Shown: positions 41,743 through 51,371 of the stretch, piece by piece
How the letters are laid out: every line of letters starts with the position of its first letter
How positions within the stretch are numbered: the first letter of the stretch is position 1
Assembly: GCA_937926105.1 (NCBI GenBank)
Contig: CALANS010000080.1
Location: 1 to 54,733, forward strand
Reading direction: 5' to 3'
From: an uncultured Actinomycetes bacterium
Lineage (GTDB): Bacteria > Actinomycetota > Actinomycetes > Mycobacteriales > Nakamurellaceae
DNA length: 54,733 bases
Made by a program: the position numbers and the translations under genes
The notes under the pieces: model-generated
Told to the model about the DNA's origin: nothing
The model's database searches: none
Seen by the model: the letters and a program-made list of their open reading frames with translations, nothing else

Positions 41743-43335
41743 ATGCACAGCTCCCCGCGTCGGCGGCGGCACTCCAGGGCGCCGCTGCACCTGGCGCTGG
41801 CGGCGCTGTGCCTGCTGCTGGTCGCCGCCTGCACCGTGGGGCCTTCCCGGCGGCCACCGCTGGCCACCGCCGGAGCGCTCGGGCCGACCGGCTCCGATGC
41901 CCCAGCCCCCAGCACCATGCCGACCGGGCCCGGCGGTCCCGGGCGGACCGCCGACCCGCTGGAGTGGACGGCCTGTCCCGACGCGGTGAGCGACACGGCC
42001 GCCGACGGCACCCGGTTCACCGTCGACTGCGCCGGCCTGCCGGTGCCGGTGTCCTACACCGACTCCGGCGCCGGATCGCTCACGATCCGGGTGGCCCGGG
42101 CCCGCACCCCGAACACGCCCGCCGATGCGCCGCCGCTGTTGGTGCTCGGCGACCCGGGCACGCGCGGCCGGTCCGCCGTCGCCGAGGTAGCGGCCAGCCT
42201 GCCGACGGCGGTCCGGGAGCACTACACGATCATCACCCTGGACGTGCGCGGCACCGGGTACTCCGACGGCATCGACTGCATCTCGGATTCCGCCATGCGC
42301 ACGGTGGTCGGCATGGCCGCCGACCCCACCACCACCAGGGGCGCCGCCGAGCTGACCGCGCTGGCCCGGCAACTCACCTTCGACTGCGGAGACCTGGTCG
42401 GATCGACCCTGACCGACTTCAACTCGAGCAACGCCGCCGACGACCTGGACACCCTGCGGGCAGCCCTCGGCGTACCCGGCATCGCCCTGCTTGGCCGCGG
42501 CTACGGGGCCACCATCGGCGCCGTGTATGCCGATCGCTACCCCGGCCGGGTGCGGGCCCTGGTGCTGGACTCCCCCGACGACCCGCTGGCCACCCCCGAC
42601 CATCGCGCCACCACCGCGGCCGCGGCCGCCCAATCGCTGCTGACCGACTTCGCCGCCGCCTGCCCCGGTTTCGACGGTGGGTGCCCGCTCGGTGACCACC
42701 CGATCCGGGCCATCACCGACCTGGTGCGCTCACTGCCCGCCGCCGGCGAACGAGCCGGGGACTGGCACATCACCGACGGCAGTGTGCTGCTCGCCCTGCT
42801 GCGGGTGCTGCCCGACCAGCAGTCCTGGTCGAACCTGGCCACCGCGCTCGCCCGGCTGCGCGACCACGATCCCGAACGGCTGGCCGACCTGCTCACCGCG
42901 GCGCTCGGCGGCACCGATCTGTCCGAACAGCTGACCGCGGCGCTGGTGTACCGCTGCAACGACACGGCGGCCCGGCTGACCGGCCGCCAGATCAACCACG
43001 CGGTCGCCGCCGCCAGCGCCGAGTCCGCCCTGTTCGGGCCGTTCACCGTGGCGCAGGCGGGGTGGTGCTCGTCCTGGCCCGCGCCGGATGATGCCCTGGG
43101 CCGGCTGACGGCGACCGGCGCCCCGCCGATCCTGGTGATCGGGTCGGTGAAGAATCCGCTGCACCCCTATGCCGGCGTGCAGTCGCTGGCCGCCCAGCTG
43201 TCCTCCGCCGTCCTGCTGAGCTGGCAGTCCGGGTCCAACGGCGCCTACCCCACCAACGCCTGCGTCACCGCTGCCGTCGATGCCTACCTGCTGCGCGGCA
43301 CCGTGCCCCAGATGGGTGTGCTCTGCCCACCCTGA
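41743..43335 (+). CDS. TAP-like alpha/beta-hydrolase lipoprotein without catalytic triad
   Basis: A 530-residue protein with a lipoprotein signal (LLLVAAC, Cys30) and the layout of secreted tripeptidyl aminopeptidases: an alpha/beta-hydrolase core, a helical cap and the C-terminal TAP-type domain. The nucleophile elbow reads GRGYG with Gly253 where Ser is expected. The acid position reads SVKNP (Asn471 for Asp) and the His position reads SGSNG (Asn499 for His). All three changes suggest a pseudoenzyme anchored on the outer face of the membrane, perhaps a peptide-binding or scaffold protein. The rest of the fold, including cysteines, looks intact. Confidence 0.85.
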   Translation: MHSSPRRRRHSRAPLHLALAALCLLLVAACTVGPSRRPPLATAGALGPTGSDAPAPSTMPTGPGGPGRTADPLEWTACPDAVSDTAADGTRFTVDCAGLPVPVSYTDSGAGSLTIRVARARTPNTPADAPPLLVLGDPGTRGRSAVAEVAASLPTAVREHYTIITLDVRGTGYSDGIDCISDSAMRTVVGMAADPTTTRGAAELTALARQLTFDCGDLVGSTLTDFNSSNAADDLDTLRAALGVPGIALLGRGYGATIGAVYADRYPGRVRALVLDSPDDPLATPDHRATTAAAAAQSLLTDFAAACPGFDGGCPLGDHPIRAITDLVRSLPAAGERAGDWHITDGSVLLALLRVLPDQQSWSNLATALARLRDHDPERLADLLTAALGGTDLSEQLTAALVYRCNDTAARLTGRQINHAVAAASAESALFGPFTVAQAGWCSSWPAPDDALGRLTATGAPPILVIGSVKNPLHPYAGVQSLAAQLSSAVLLSWQSGSNGAYPTNACVTAAVDAYLLRGTVPQMGVLCPP

Positions 43336-43362
43336 CACCCCGTGCTGCGTACAGTGAATCGC

Positions 43363-43776
43363 ATGGCAGAGCGCACCAAGGTCGTCAAGTCCGATGAGCA
43401 GTGGCGGACCGAGTTGGATCCCGCCGCCTACGCGGTGCTACGGGAGGCCGCCACCGAGCGACCCTTCACCGGCGAGTACACCGACACCACCACCGAGGGC
43501 GTCTACCTGTGCCGCGCCTGCGGCGCCGAGTTGTTCACCTCGAGCACCAAGTTCCACTCGCACTGCGGCTGGCCCAGCTTCTACGCCCCCTCCGAGGGGG
43601 ACAACGTCACCCTGCACACCGACCGATCGCTGGGCGTCGAGCGGGTCGAGGTGCGGTGCGGCACGTGCGACTCGCACCTGGGCCACGTGTTCACCGGCGA
43701 GGGCTACGACACGCCGACCGACCAGCGGTACTGCATCAATTCGGTGGCGTTGCAGCTGCGCCCCGTCGCGGGCTGA
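43363..43776 (+). CDS. msrB: Peptide-methionine (R)-S-oxide reductase
   Basis: A 137-residue MsrB. It has the zinc Cys pairs CRAC and CGTC, HSHCGWPSFY, HLGHVFTGEGY and the catalytic RYCINS. It repairs methionine-R-sulfoxide with thioredoxin. ATG 43363 gives the normal length; the upstream GTG 43342 would add 7 residues. It follows the TAP-like gene by 27 bp. Confidence 0.94.
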   Translation: MAERTKVVKSDEQWRTELDPAAYAVLREAATERPFTGEYTDTTTEGVYLCRACGAELFTSSTKFHSHCGWPSFYAPSEGDNVTLHTDRSLGVERVEVRCGTCDSHLGHVFTGEGYDTPTDQRYCINSVALQLRPVAG

Positions 43777-43865
43777 CCGGTCCGGCGGCCCCCGCCACCT
43801 CACCGATCCGGGGTCACCCGGCGTGGTAACCGGATGCCGTCGTACCGGGGCCGTAGGGTCACACC

Positions 43866-44522
43866 ATGGTCGAATCGGGCATCAGGTCGGGCACCCCACG
43901 GGGCGCCGGTCCGAACCCCCGGCCCGACACCGCGCCCGCCGATCACGCCGCCGACGCACCGGAGGAGTTCCGCGCGGCCGTGGCCGGGCTGGCCGACTGC
44001 TCGTTGCGCGTCGGCACCGAGATTGCCCCCCTGCCGGCACCGGCCCGGCTGGCGCCGTTCTCGCACGCCGTCGCCGTCTCCGTGGCCGACGCCGATGGTG
44101 ACGAGGTGGCCTCCGGCCGCCTGGTGCTGCTCTACGACCCGGCCGGCGTCCCGGCCTGGGACGGCACGCTGCGCATCGTGGTCTTCGGCACCTGCGAGAT
44201 CGACCCCACGATGGCCGGCGACTCGCTGCTCGCCGAGGTCGCCTGGTCGTGGCTGACCGAGCGGTTGGAGGCGCACCGGGTCGACTTCACCGCGCTCGGC
44301 GGCACCGTCACCACGACGTCGTCCACCCGCTTCGGCGACATAGCCGGGCCACCGCGCACCGAGGATCTGGAACTGCGCGCCTCCTGGACCGCCGGCACCC
44401 TGGACACCGCCGCGCACCTGGCCGGGTTCGCGGATTTCCTGGCCGTCTCCGCCGGGCTTCCCCCGGAGGGCGTCCGTGCCATCCGAGACGAACGCCACCC
44501 GTTTGCGAGCCGCATTTCGTGA
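43866..44522 (+). CDS. DUF3000 protein
   Basis: A 218-residue cytoplasmic protein. PEEFRAAVAGL at the start of the domain, RLAPFSHAVAVSV, GRLVLLYDPAGVPAWDG, RIVVFG and the LEMRASWT-like LELRASWTA segment mark DUF3000, which in Actinobacteria usually stands next to the RNase D gene, as here. Function unknown. Confidence 0.86.
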   Translation: MVESGIRSGTPRGAGPNPRPDTAPADHAADAPEEFRAAVAGLADCSLRVGTEIAPLPAPARLAPFSHAVAVSVADADGDEVASGRLVLLYDPAGVPAWDGTLRIVVFGTCEIDPTMAGDSLLAEVAWSWLTERLEAHRVDFTALGGTVTTTSSTRFGDIAGPPRTEDLELRASWTAGTLDTAAHLAGFADFLAVSAGLPPEGVRAIRDERHPFASRIS

Positions 44523-44751
44523 CTCAGCGTGATGGTTTCCGGGCTAGGCTCTCTTGACGACGGCCAAGCCGGTGAACGACACTAGAGGCTGGCGTGGTGG
44601 CAGCGGCCACCGCGACGCCGATGGTGAACGACGCGGTGCGACACGTCCGCTGATCGATCGCGACGAGGGTGGGATCCGGCGCTCGAGCCCGGGGACCCGG
44701 GTCACGATGCACAATGGTGAAGATCAGATCCGCAGCCGTGAAGGAGCCACA

Positions 44752-45420
44752 GTGACCGGTCAGGTGCTGGGTGCCGACAACGGTGTGCTCGGCGGCGGTT
44801 CCGACATGGCACGACGCACCGACCCGGTTCCCGCGCAGCGCCACGCCCCGGACGGAGCGCTGCCGCGGACGGGGCCGCACACCGACGTCCTGCTGGTGGA
44901 CCCCGACCAAGCCACCCGGGAGTCGCTGCGCCGCGTGTTGGCCACCGTCGGCGTGGGTCACGTCACTCCCGTCGGCTCGGTGGGCGAGGTTTCCGAGCAG
45001 CTCGACCGCGGCCTGACCGGGGACCTGGCGCTGGTGAGCCTGGCCCTCGGGTCGCGCAGCCCCGCGGTGATCCGGACGTTGCGCGCCCACGGGTGGGATC
45101 GAGTGCTCGCGTTGTCGCCAAGCGCCGACATCGGCCCGGTGATCGACGCGGTCGGGGCGGGCATCAGCGGCGTGGTGATCGGCCGGCGGGCTAACCCCGC
45201 GGCCCGCAACATCCCCAGTTCGATCCACGAGCTGTCCAGCCGGGAGATCGAGGTGATCCGGCTGGTGGCGGACGGCCGCTCCAACAAGTGGATCGGAGAG
45301 CAGTTGGCGCTGTCCGCGCTAACCGTGAAGAGCCACCTGGCCCGCATCGGACGCAAGCTCGGCACCGGGGATCGTGCCCACATGGTGGCGCTGGCGATCC
45401 GGGCCGGAGTCATTGGCTGA
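44752..45420 (+). CDS. LuxR-family response-regulator-like transcription factor
   Basis: A 222-residue protein. The receiver-like domain begins DVLLVDPDQATRESLRRVL; the phosphorylation Asp position is occupied by LALVSLALG, so it may not be phosphorylated. The C-terminal HTH reads LSSREIEVIRLVADGRSNKW then LALSALTVKSHLARIGRKLG. The GTG start has AAGGAG 7 bases upstream. It lies between DUF3000 and RNase D genes, a conserved actinobacterial order. Confidence 0.85.
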   Translation: MTGQVLGADNGVLGGGSDMARRTDPVPAQRHAPDGALPRTGPHTDVLLVDPDQATRESLRRVLATVGVGHVTPVGSVGEVSEQLDRGLTGDLALVSLALGSRSPAVIRTLRAHGWDRVLALSPSADIGPVIDAVGAGISGVVIGRRANPAARNIPSSIHELSSREIEVIRLVADGRSNKWIGEQLALSALTVKSHLARIGRKLGTGDRAHMVALAIRAGVIG

Positions 45421-46774
45421 TCGGGCCGAGCGCGCCGGGGACCGGCCGCCGGCTGCACGCGTCCCGCCCGCGTCGGGCACCCCGACCATCCCGTCACCGC
45501 TTGAACCTGCCGATCTGCACGCCCGGCCGGACCAGATCTCCCGGGCGGACCCCCTCACCGGGCCCGATCGGCCGGACGACCCGCCGGCAGCGATTCCGCT
45601 GGATCACCCGCGCGACGGCACCCCCGATCCCATCGCCGACCCGGACCGCTTGGCCCAGCTGGCCGAGAGCCTGGCCGGCGGGCACGGACCGGTGGCGCTG
45701 GACGCCGAACGCGCCTCCGGCTACCGCTACGGCGGCCGGGCGTTCCTGGTGCAGTTGCGCCGCGCCGGCGTCGGCACCGCGCTGATCGACCCGGTGCCGC
45801 TGCCCGACCTGTCGGCGTTGGACGGGCCGCTGTCCGGCGCGGAGTGGGTGTTGCACGCGGCCACCCAGGACCTGGCCTGTCTGGCCGACGTCGGCATCCG
45901 GCCGCGCACCCTGTTCGACACCGAGTTGGCGGGCCGGCTGGCCGGGCTGCCCCGGGTCGGGCTCGGCCCGTTGGTGGAGCAGTTACTCGGCTTGCACCTG
46001 GCCAAGGGGCACGGCGCGGACGACTGGTCGCGGCGCCCGCTGCCGCCGGACTGGCTGGACTACGCCGCCCTGGACGTCGAGGTGCTCATCGAGCTGCGGG
46101 ATTCACTGGCCGCCCTGCTGACCCGCCAGGGCAAGCTGGAGTGGGCCCGGCAGGAATTCGCGGCGATCGTGGCCGCGCCGCCACCCCCCGCCCGTGTCGA
46201 TCCGTGGCGGCGCACCTCGGGCATCCACCACCTGTCCAACCGGCGCACGCTGGCCGCCGTGCGCGAACTGTGGACCGCCCGGGACACGCTGGCCCGCCAG
46301 CGCGACCTCGCCCCGCATCGGGTGCTGCCCGATTCCGCGATCGTCGCCGCCGCGCGGGAGATGCCCACCACCGTGGACACGCTCAGCGCCCTGGCGGTGT
46401 TCTCCGGCCGGGTGCAGCGCCGCCAGGGCCGCTATTGGCTCGCTGCGCTCGACCGGGCCCGCAGCCTGCCCGACTCCCAGTTGCCGCCGCCGCGCTTGCC
46501 GGCCGAGGGCCCACCGACGCCGGGCCGGTGGGCCGCCAAGGATCCCGCGGCCGGTGCGCGACTGGAGGCCTCCCGCGCGGCACTGGCCGACCTGTCGGAT
46601 CGGCTCGCAGTACCGGTGGAGAATCTGATGAGCCCGCACCTGGTGCGCTCGGTGCTGTGGAGACCGCCAGCCGCTGCCGAGATCCCGGCGGTACTGGCCG
46701 CCGGGGGGGCTCGGCCGTGGCAGATCGAACTCGTCGCCCCGCTGTTGGCCTCCGCGCTGAGCGCCACGGCGTGA
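45413..46774 (+). CDS. Ribonuclease D (DEDDy exonuclease, HRDC)
   Basis: About 453 residues. The exonuclease domain shows GPVALDAERASGY (Asp, Glu), VLHAATQDLACL (Asp) and the last motif YAALDVEVL (Tyr, Asp). HRDC-like regions follow, with ATP-free RNA binding. It trims the 3' ends of tRNA and other structured RNAs. TTG 45413 overlaps the preceding stop by 8 bases and has GGAG 5-6 bases upstream; an ATG at 45374 would extend the overlap and is less likely. Confidence 0.88.
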   Translation: MADRAERAGDRPPAARVPPASGTPTIPSPLEPADLHARPDQISRADPLTGPDRPDDPPAAIPLDHPRDGTPDPIADPDRLAQLAESLAGGHGPVALDAERASGYRYGGRAFLVQLRRAGVGTALIDPVPLPDLSALDGPLSGAEWVLHAATQDLACLADVGIRPRTLFDTELAGRLAGLPRVGLGPLVEQLLGLHLAKGHGADDWSRRPLPPDWLDYAALDVEVLIELRDSLAALLTRQGKLEWARQEFAAIVAAPPPPARVDPWRRTSGIHHLSNRRTLAAVRELWTARDTLARQRDLAPHRVLPDSAIVAAAREMPTTVDTLSALAVFSGRVQRRQGRYWLAALDRARSLPDSQLPPPRLPAEGPPTPGRWAAKDPAAGARLEASRAALADLSDRLAVPVENLMSPHLVRSVLWRPPAAAEIPAVLAAGGARPWQIELVAPLLASALSATA

Positions 46775-46884
46775 GCACCGCCGGCTGACCGCCGACGCGT
46801 CGAAGTTACCGACGAGTAGCTTCCCGGTACCATGGTGCCGGGCGGCCGCCGCGATCGTCCGTCACCGCACGCTCAGGGAGAATC

Positions 46885-48111
46885 ATGGGACCAACACGCA
46901 CCCTGCACGACGTGGTCTTCGTCGATGGGGCCCGCACCCCGTTCGGTCGAGCCGGCGACAAGGGGCAGTACGCCCAGACCCGGGCCGACGACCTGGTGGT
47001 CAAGGTCATCCGAGAACTCGTGCGGCGACACCCGGAACTGCCGCCGGAGCGGATCGACGAGGTCGCCATCGCCGCCGCCACCCAGACCGGCGACCAGGGG
47101 CTGACCATTGGCCGAGTCGCCGCGCTGCTGGCCGGGTTGCCCCGGTCGGTACCCGGCTTCGCCATCGACCGAATGTGCGCGGGAGCGATGACGGCGGTCA
47201 CGACCGTCGCCTCCGGGATCGCAGTCGGCGCTTACGATGTCGCAATCGCCGGCGGGGTGGAGCACATGGGCCACCACCCGATGGGCCAGGGCGCCGATCC
47301 CAATCCGCGGTTCGTGGCGGACAAGCTGGTGGACCCGGCCGCGCTGAACATGGGCGCCACCGCGGAAAACCTGCACGACCGCTGGCCCGGCCTGACCAAG
47401 GCGCGGGCTGATGCGTTCGCCGCCGCCAGCCAGCACCGATACGCCACGGCACTGGCCGCCGGCAAGATCACTCCGGACCTGGTGCCGGTCGCGACCCGTT
47501 CGGCCTCGGACGGCTGGGGCCTGGCCACCGCCGATGAGCTGGCCCGTCCGGAGACCACCGTCGAGGGCCTGGCGAACCTGCGCACCCCGTTCCGGCCGCA
47601 CGGCCGGGTGACCGCCGGCAACTCGTCGGGCCTGACCGACGGTGCCACGGGCTGTTTACTGGCGGCTGCGGACGTGGCAGCGGAGCTGGGCTTGCCGATC
47701 CGGATGCGGATGGTCGGGTTCGCCTTCGCGGGTGTCGATCCGGAGACCATGGGCACCGGTCCGATCCCCGCAACCGAGAAGGTCCTGGCGAGAACGGGTC
47801 TGACGATGGACGATCTCGGCCTGATCGAGATCAACGAGGCGTTCGCCGTCCAGGTGCTGGCCTTCACCGAGCACTTCGGGCTGGCCGACGACGAGCCGCG
47901 GGTCAATCCATACGGCGGCGCGATCGCCATGGGCCATCCGCTGGCGTCGTCCGGGGTGCGGCTGATGATCCAGCTGGCCCGCGAGTTCGCCGAGCGACCC
48001 GACGTGCGCTACGGGCTGACCACCATGTGCGTGGGTCTGGGCATGGGCGGCAGCGTGATCTGGGAGAACCCGCACTTCGAGGGCGACACCACGAACGGAG
48101 CGCAGGCATGA
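46885..48111 (+). CDS. Thiolase (acetyl-CoA acyltransferase, FadA-like)
   Basis: A 408-residue thiolase: nucleophile Cys98 in DRMCAGAM, NEAFAVQ, the His in GGAIAMGHPLASSG and the second Cys in TTMCVGLGMG. It releases acetyl-CoA in the last step of beta-oxidation. GGGAG is 6-7 bases before the ATG. Its stop overlaps the FadB gene (ATGA), so the two subunits are made together. Confidence 0.94.
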   Translation: MGPTRTLHDVVFVDGARTPFGRAGDKGQYAQTRADDLVVKVIRELVRRHPELPPERIDEVAIAAATQTGDQGLTIGRVAALLAGLPRSVPGFAIDRMCAGAMTAVTTVASGIAVGAYDVAIAGGVEHMGHHPMGQGADPNPRFVADKLVDPAALNMGATAENLHDRWPGLTKARADAFAAASQHRYATALAAGKITPDLVPVATRSASDGWGLATADELARPETTVEGLANLRTPFRPHGRVTAGNSSGLTDGATGCLLAAADVAAELGLPIRMRMVGFAFAGVDPETMGTGPIPATEKVLARTGLTMDDLGLIEINEAFAVQVLAFTEHFGLADDEPRVNPYGGAIAMGHPLASSGVRLMIQLAREFAERPDVRYGLTTMCVGLGMGGSVIWENPHFEGDTTNGAQA

Positions 48112-50243
48112 ACGAGAACGGACTCCAGATTCCCGGCGAAGTCGTCACCGAGGCCTACCTGAAGCTGATCGACGTACCGGGGGTGGACGGGCAGGTCGCG
48201 CTGATCACCCTGGACAACGGCAAGGATCACACCCGTCCCACCACGTTCGGCCCGGCCGGGCTGGCGAACATCGACGCCGCGCTGGATGCCGCGCTCGCCG
48301 CGAAGCCGGCCGCCATCGCCGTCACCGGCAAGCCGTTCGTGTTCGCCGCCGGCGCCGACCTGTCCGGCATCGGCGCGATCACCGGCCGGGACACCGCGCA
48401 CGCCATCGGGGCGCTGGGGCACCAGGTGTTCCGCCGACTGCGGGACAGTGAGATCCCCACGTTCGCGTTCGTCAACGGCGCGGCGCTGGGTGGCGGTGTG
48501 GAGATCGCGCTGCACTGCCACTACCGGACGCTGGCATCCAACGCCGCCATGCTGGCGCTGCCGGAGTGTTTCCTGGGCATCCTGCCGGGCTGGGGCGGCA
48601 CCCAGTTGCTGCCGCGCATCGCCGGCCCGGAATCGGCGGTGACGATCATCATCGAAAACGCACTGAACACCAACCGGATGCTGGGGCCCGCGCAGGCCCT
48701 CGAACTCGGCCTGGTGGATGTGGTGCTGGATGGAGCCGACTACCTGGAGCAGTCGCTGGCCTGGCTGGCAGGTGTGCTGGACGGCTCGATCACGGTGCCG
48801 CGCACCGATTATCGAAGCGGTGACGGGGCCGAAGCAGCATGGACGGCGGCGCTGCAGCGCGGCAAGCTGATCGCCGATATGCGCACCCACGGCGCCTCCC
48901 CCGCCCCGTACCGCGCGCTGGAAGCTCTCACACTGGCGCGCACCGCCGACCTGACCGAGGGTTTCGCGTTCGAAGACGAGGCGCTGGCCGATCTGATCTG
49001 CTCGCCGGAGTTCCGGGCCGGCATCTACGCCTTCGACCTCACTCAGAAGCGGGCCCGCAGACCGGTCGGTGCGCCGGATGCGTCGCTGGCACGGCCGGTG
49101 ACGAAGGTCGGAGTGGTCGGCGCGGGACTGATGGCATCGCAACTCGCGCTGCTCTTCGCGCGGCGGCTGCATGTCCCGGTGGTGATGACCGACGTCGACC
49201 AGGAGCGCCTGGACAAGGGCCTTGCGGGGGTCAACCGGGAGATCGATTCGCTGAAGGGGAAACGGCGCATCTCGCCGGACGAGGCGAATCGGTTGGCTGC
49301 GTTGGTCACCGGGTCGCTGGACTACTCGGCATTCTCCGAGGCCGATTTCGTGATCGAAGCGGTGTTCGAGGAAATGGCCGTCAAGAAGAAGGTGTTTGCC
49401 GAGTTGGAGCGGCACGTGCCGTCCACGACCGTGCTGGCCACCAACACGTCCTCGCTGTCGGTAGCGGACATGGCCGCCGACCTGGCACACCCCGAGCGAG
49501 TGGTGGGATTCCACTTCTTCAACCCGGTGGCGGTGCTGCCGCTGCTGGAGATCGCCCGCACGGTGTCTTCGCCTCGGGCCGGCGGGGCCGGGACGACTGA
49601 CGACGCTTCGCTGGCAACGGCTTTCGCCGTTGCGAAGGCACTGCGTAAGGGGCCGATCCTGGTCGCCGACGCACCCGCGTTCGTGGTGAACAGGCTGCTC
49701 ACCCGGTTCATGGGCGAGATCATCGCTGCCATTGACGAGGGCACCGATCCGGCCGTGGCGGACGCGGCACTCGCGCCGCTGGGCCTGCCCATGACGCCGA
49801 TCATGCTGCTGCAACTGGTCGGCCCGGCGGTGGCGCTACACGTCACCGAGACGCTGACCGCGGCGTTCCCCGACCGGTTCACGGTCAGCGAGAACCTGCG
49901 CCGCATCGTGGAATCCGGGCACCGGACGCTGGTGAGCTTCGACGAGACCGGCGCGCAGTCGCTGGACCCGGAGATCGCCGCGCTGTGGCAGCAGGGCGAC
50001 CGACCGTCCACCGGTGAGCAGGTCCGGGACCGGGCACTGGCGGCGCTGGCCACCGAGGCCCGACTGATGCTCGACGAGGGCGTGGTGGCCGATGCCGCCG
50101 ACATCGATCTGGCCATGCTCACCGGGGCCGGCTGGCCGTTCTGGCTGGGCGGCATCACCCCGTACCTGGACCGCACCGGTGTCTCGGAGCGGGCCACCGG
50201 GCGACGCTTCGCACCACCGGGGGTTGCCACGCCCGCGGCCTGA
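48108..50243 (+). CDS. Enoyl-CoA hydratase/3-hydroxyacyl-CoA dehydrogenase (FadB-like)
   Basis: A 711-residue two-enzyme protein. Residues 1-300 are an enoyl-CoA hydratase: FVFAAGADLSGI and FVNGAALGGGVEIALHCHY form the oxyanion site and ECFLGILPGWGG holds the catalytic Glu. From about 325 is the dehydrogenase: VGVVGAGLMASQLALLFAR binds NAD and GFHFFNPV holds the catalytic His; a second C-terminal helical domain follows. It works with the thiolase on fatty acids. The ATG at 48108 overlaps the thiolase stop. Confidence 0.94.
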   Translation: MNENGLQIPGEVVTEAYLKLIDVPGVDGQVALITLDNGKDHTRPTTFGPAGLANIDAALDAALAAKPAAIAVTGKPFVFAAGADLSGIGAITGRDTAHAIGALGHQVFRRLRDSEIPTFAFVNGAALGGGVEIALHCHYRTLASNAAMLALPECFLGILPGWGGTQLLPRIAGPESAVTIIIENALNTNRMLGPAQALELGLVDVVLDGADYLEQSLAWLAGVLDGSITVPRTDYRSGDGAEAAWTAALQRGKLIADMRTHGASPAPYRALEALTLARTADLTEGFAFEDEALADLICSPEFRAGIYAFDLTQKRARRPVGAPDASLARPVTKVGVVGAGLMASQLALLFARRLHVPVVMTDVDQERLDKGLAGVNREIDSLKGKRRISPDEANRLAALVTGSLDYSAFSEADFVIEAVFEEMAVKKKVFAELERHVPSTTVLATNTSSLSVADMAADLAHPERVVGFHFFNPVAVLPLLEIARTVSSPRAGGAGTTDDASLATAFAVAKALRKGPILVADAPAFVVNRLLTRFMGEIIAAIDEGTDPAVADAALAPLGLPMTPIMLLQLVGPAVALHVTETLTAAFPDRFTVSENLRRIVESGHRTLVSFDETGAQSLDPEIAALWQQGDRPSTGEQVRDRALAALATEARLMLDEGVVADAADIDLAMLTGAGWPFWLGGITPYLDRTGVSERATGRRFAPPGVATPAA

Positions 50244-50395
50244 GCGCCCCTGCCGGCGCCCGATCGTCTCGGGCCGCCGTTCCAGGCTCGTGCGAGATCA
50301 GCGGCTTGCGTCGCCAGCGGCCGGACATCCTCGACGGTGCTGGGCATCGACCGGGTTGGCAAGCGCCCAGGCGATCGTTACCTAGACTGGGTGCA

Positions 50396-50845
50396 ATGAG
50401 TTCGTGGTTCTCGCATTGGTCGGCGTCGATCTCCATCCTGGTGATCGGCGGGTTCGTCGTCTACCTCACGTGGTCGACCTGGCCGATCGCCATCGCCGTT
50501 GGTGTCATCGAACTCCTTGTCGCGTGGTGGGTCTCGCCGTTGCGCCGGGGGACGACCGTCCCCGAGGTAGAGGCTCGGCGCCGTGCCGAGTCCGAGGGTG
50601 CGGTGGTGATCTACTGGCGTCCCGGCTGCGCGTTCTGCGCGCGGCTGCGGCGCTCGCTGGGATCACTGCGGGAGCGGGCGGTGTGGGTGAACATCTGGGC
50701 GGACCAGGACGCCGCCGCCCGGGTGCGCGGGATCAACGACGGCAACGAGACGGTGCCCACCGTGCTGATCGGCACCGAGGCCGTGTGGACCAATCCACCA
50801 CCTGACCGCGTCCGAAGCGCGCTGCTGCAGCGTTCCGACCGCTGA
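50396..50845 (+). CDS. Membrane-anchored glutaredoxin/mycoredoxin-like protein
   Basis: A 149-residue protein: two membrane segments (about 8-28 and 30-48), a short linker, then a glutaredoxin fold with VVIYWRPGCAFCARLRRSL (CAFC site), GNETVPTVLIG (cis-Pro) and a final helix. In Actinobacteria such proteins use mycothiol to reduce disulfides. A TAGACT box (50383-50388) ends 7 bp before the ATG and no Shine-Dalgarno is present, so the mRNA is probably leaderless. Confidence 0.86.
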   Translation: MSSWFSHWSASISILVIGGFVVYLTWSTWPIAIAVGVIELLVAWWVSPLRRGTTVPEVEARRRAESEGAVVIYWRPGCAFCARLRRSLGSLRERAVWVNIWADQDAAARVRGINDGNETVPTVLIGTEAVWTNPPPDRVRSALLQRSDR

Positions 50846-50892
50846 TCTCCTGCCCCGTCGTCGCTCCATCGGACGCCGTCGACCCGGGCGCG

Positions 50893-50924
50893 TTGCGACA
50901 GCTGAGTTCATGATCTAGACTCAG
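50893..50924 (+). promoter_or_regulatory. Promoter and operator of the HxlR regulator gene
   Basis: TTGCGA (50893-50898) and TAGACT (50916-50921) are spaced by 17 bp, and the ATG is 7 bp after the -10 box, so the transcript is likely leaderless. CTGAGT (50902-50907) and ACTCAG (50919-50924) form a perfect inverted repeat that straddles the -10, a good site for autoregulation. Confidence 0.6.
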
Positions 50925-50928
50925 AACT

Positions 50929-51336
50929 ATGGATGAGGCGCTCCGGCTGGTGGCCGAGCGCTGGGCGCTGCTCATCGTGCGGGCGGTCTCCCTCGGGCGG
51001 CGGCGCTTTGACGAACTTCAGGCCAGCACGGGCGTGCCCCGTGCTGTGCTGGCCGACCGACTGCGCCGGCTGGTCGACGCCGGCATTCTGGCGACCCGCA
51101 GCTACCGGGCCCCTGGCCGCCGTGCGCACGCCGAATACCTGCTGACCGAGGCGGGTATCGACCTGATTCCGCTGCAGGCCGCCCTCGCCCAGTGGAGCGA
51201 GAAGCACCACGGATCGCTGGCCCGGCTGGACTATCGACACGTCGCCTGCGGTGGCCGGGTCAGCGCCGTGCTGGTGTGCGAGTGCGGCCAGCAGGTGAGT
51301 CCGCACGATCGCCTGGTCGCTCAGGTCAACGACTGA
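50929..51336 (+). CDS. HxlR-family transcriptional regulator
   Basis: A 135-residue winged-helix protein: LVAERWALLIVRAVSLGRRR, FDELQASTGVPRAVLADRL and the wing SYRAPGRRAHAEYLLTEAG are diagnostic. The C-terminal tail has Cys in HVACGG and VLVCECG, which could sense redox state or bind zinc; many HxlR proteins sense quinones or electrophiles. The thioredoxin gene lies 36 bp downstream and is the likely target along with itself. Confidence 0.88.
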   Translation: MDEALRLVAERWALLIVRAVSLGRRRFDELQASTGVPRAVLADRLRRLVDAGILATRSYRAPGRRAHAEYLLTEAGIDLIPLQAALAQWSEKHHGSLARLDYRHVACGGRVSAVLVCECGQQVSPHDRLVAQVND

Positions 51337-51371
51337 TGCGCCACCAATCCCAACTCCGCCGAGAGGAACCC

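Noticed and set aside
39419..41989. Plus-strand 856-residue frame
   Set aside because: Antisense to the membrane protein, FbiD and PPK2 genes; low-complexity Ser/Arg/Pro content.
48009..49814. Minus-strand 601-residue frame
   Set aside because: Antisense to FadB; Gln/Arg/His-rich shadow.
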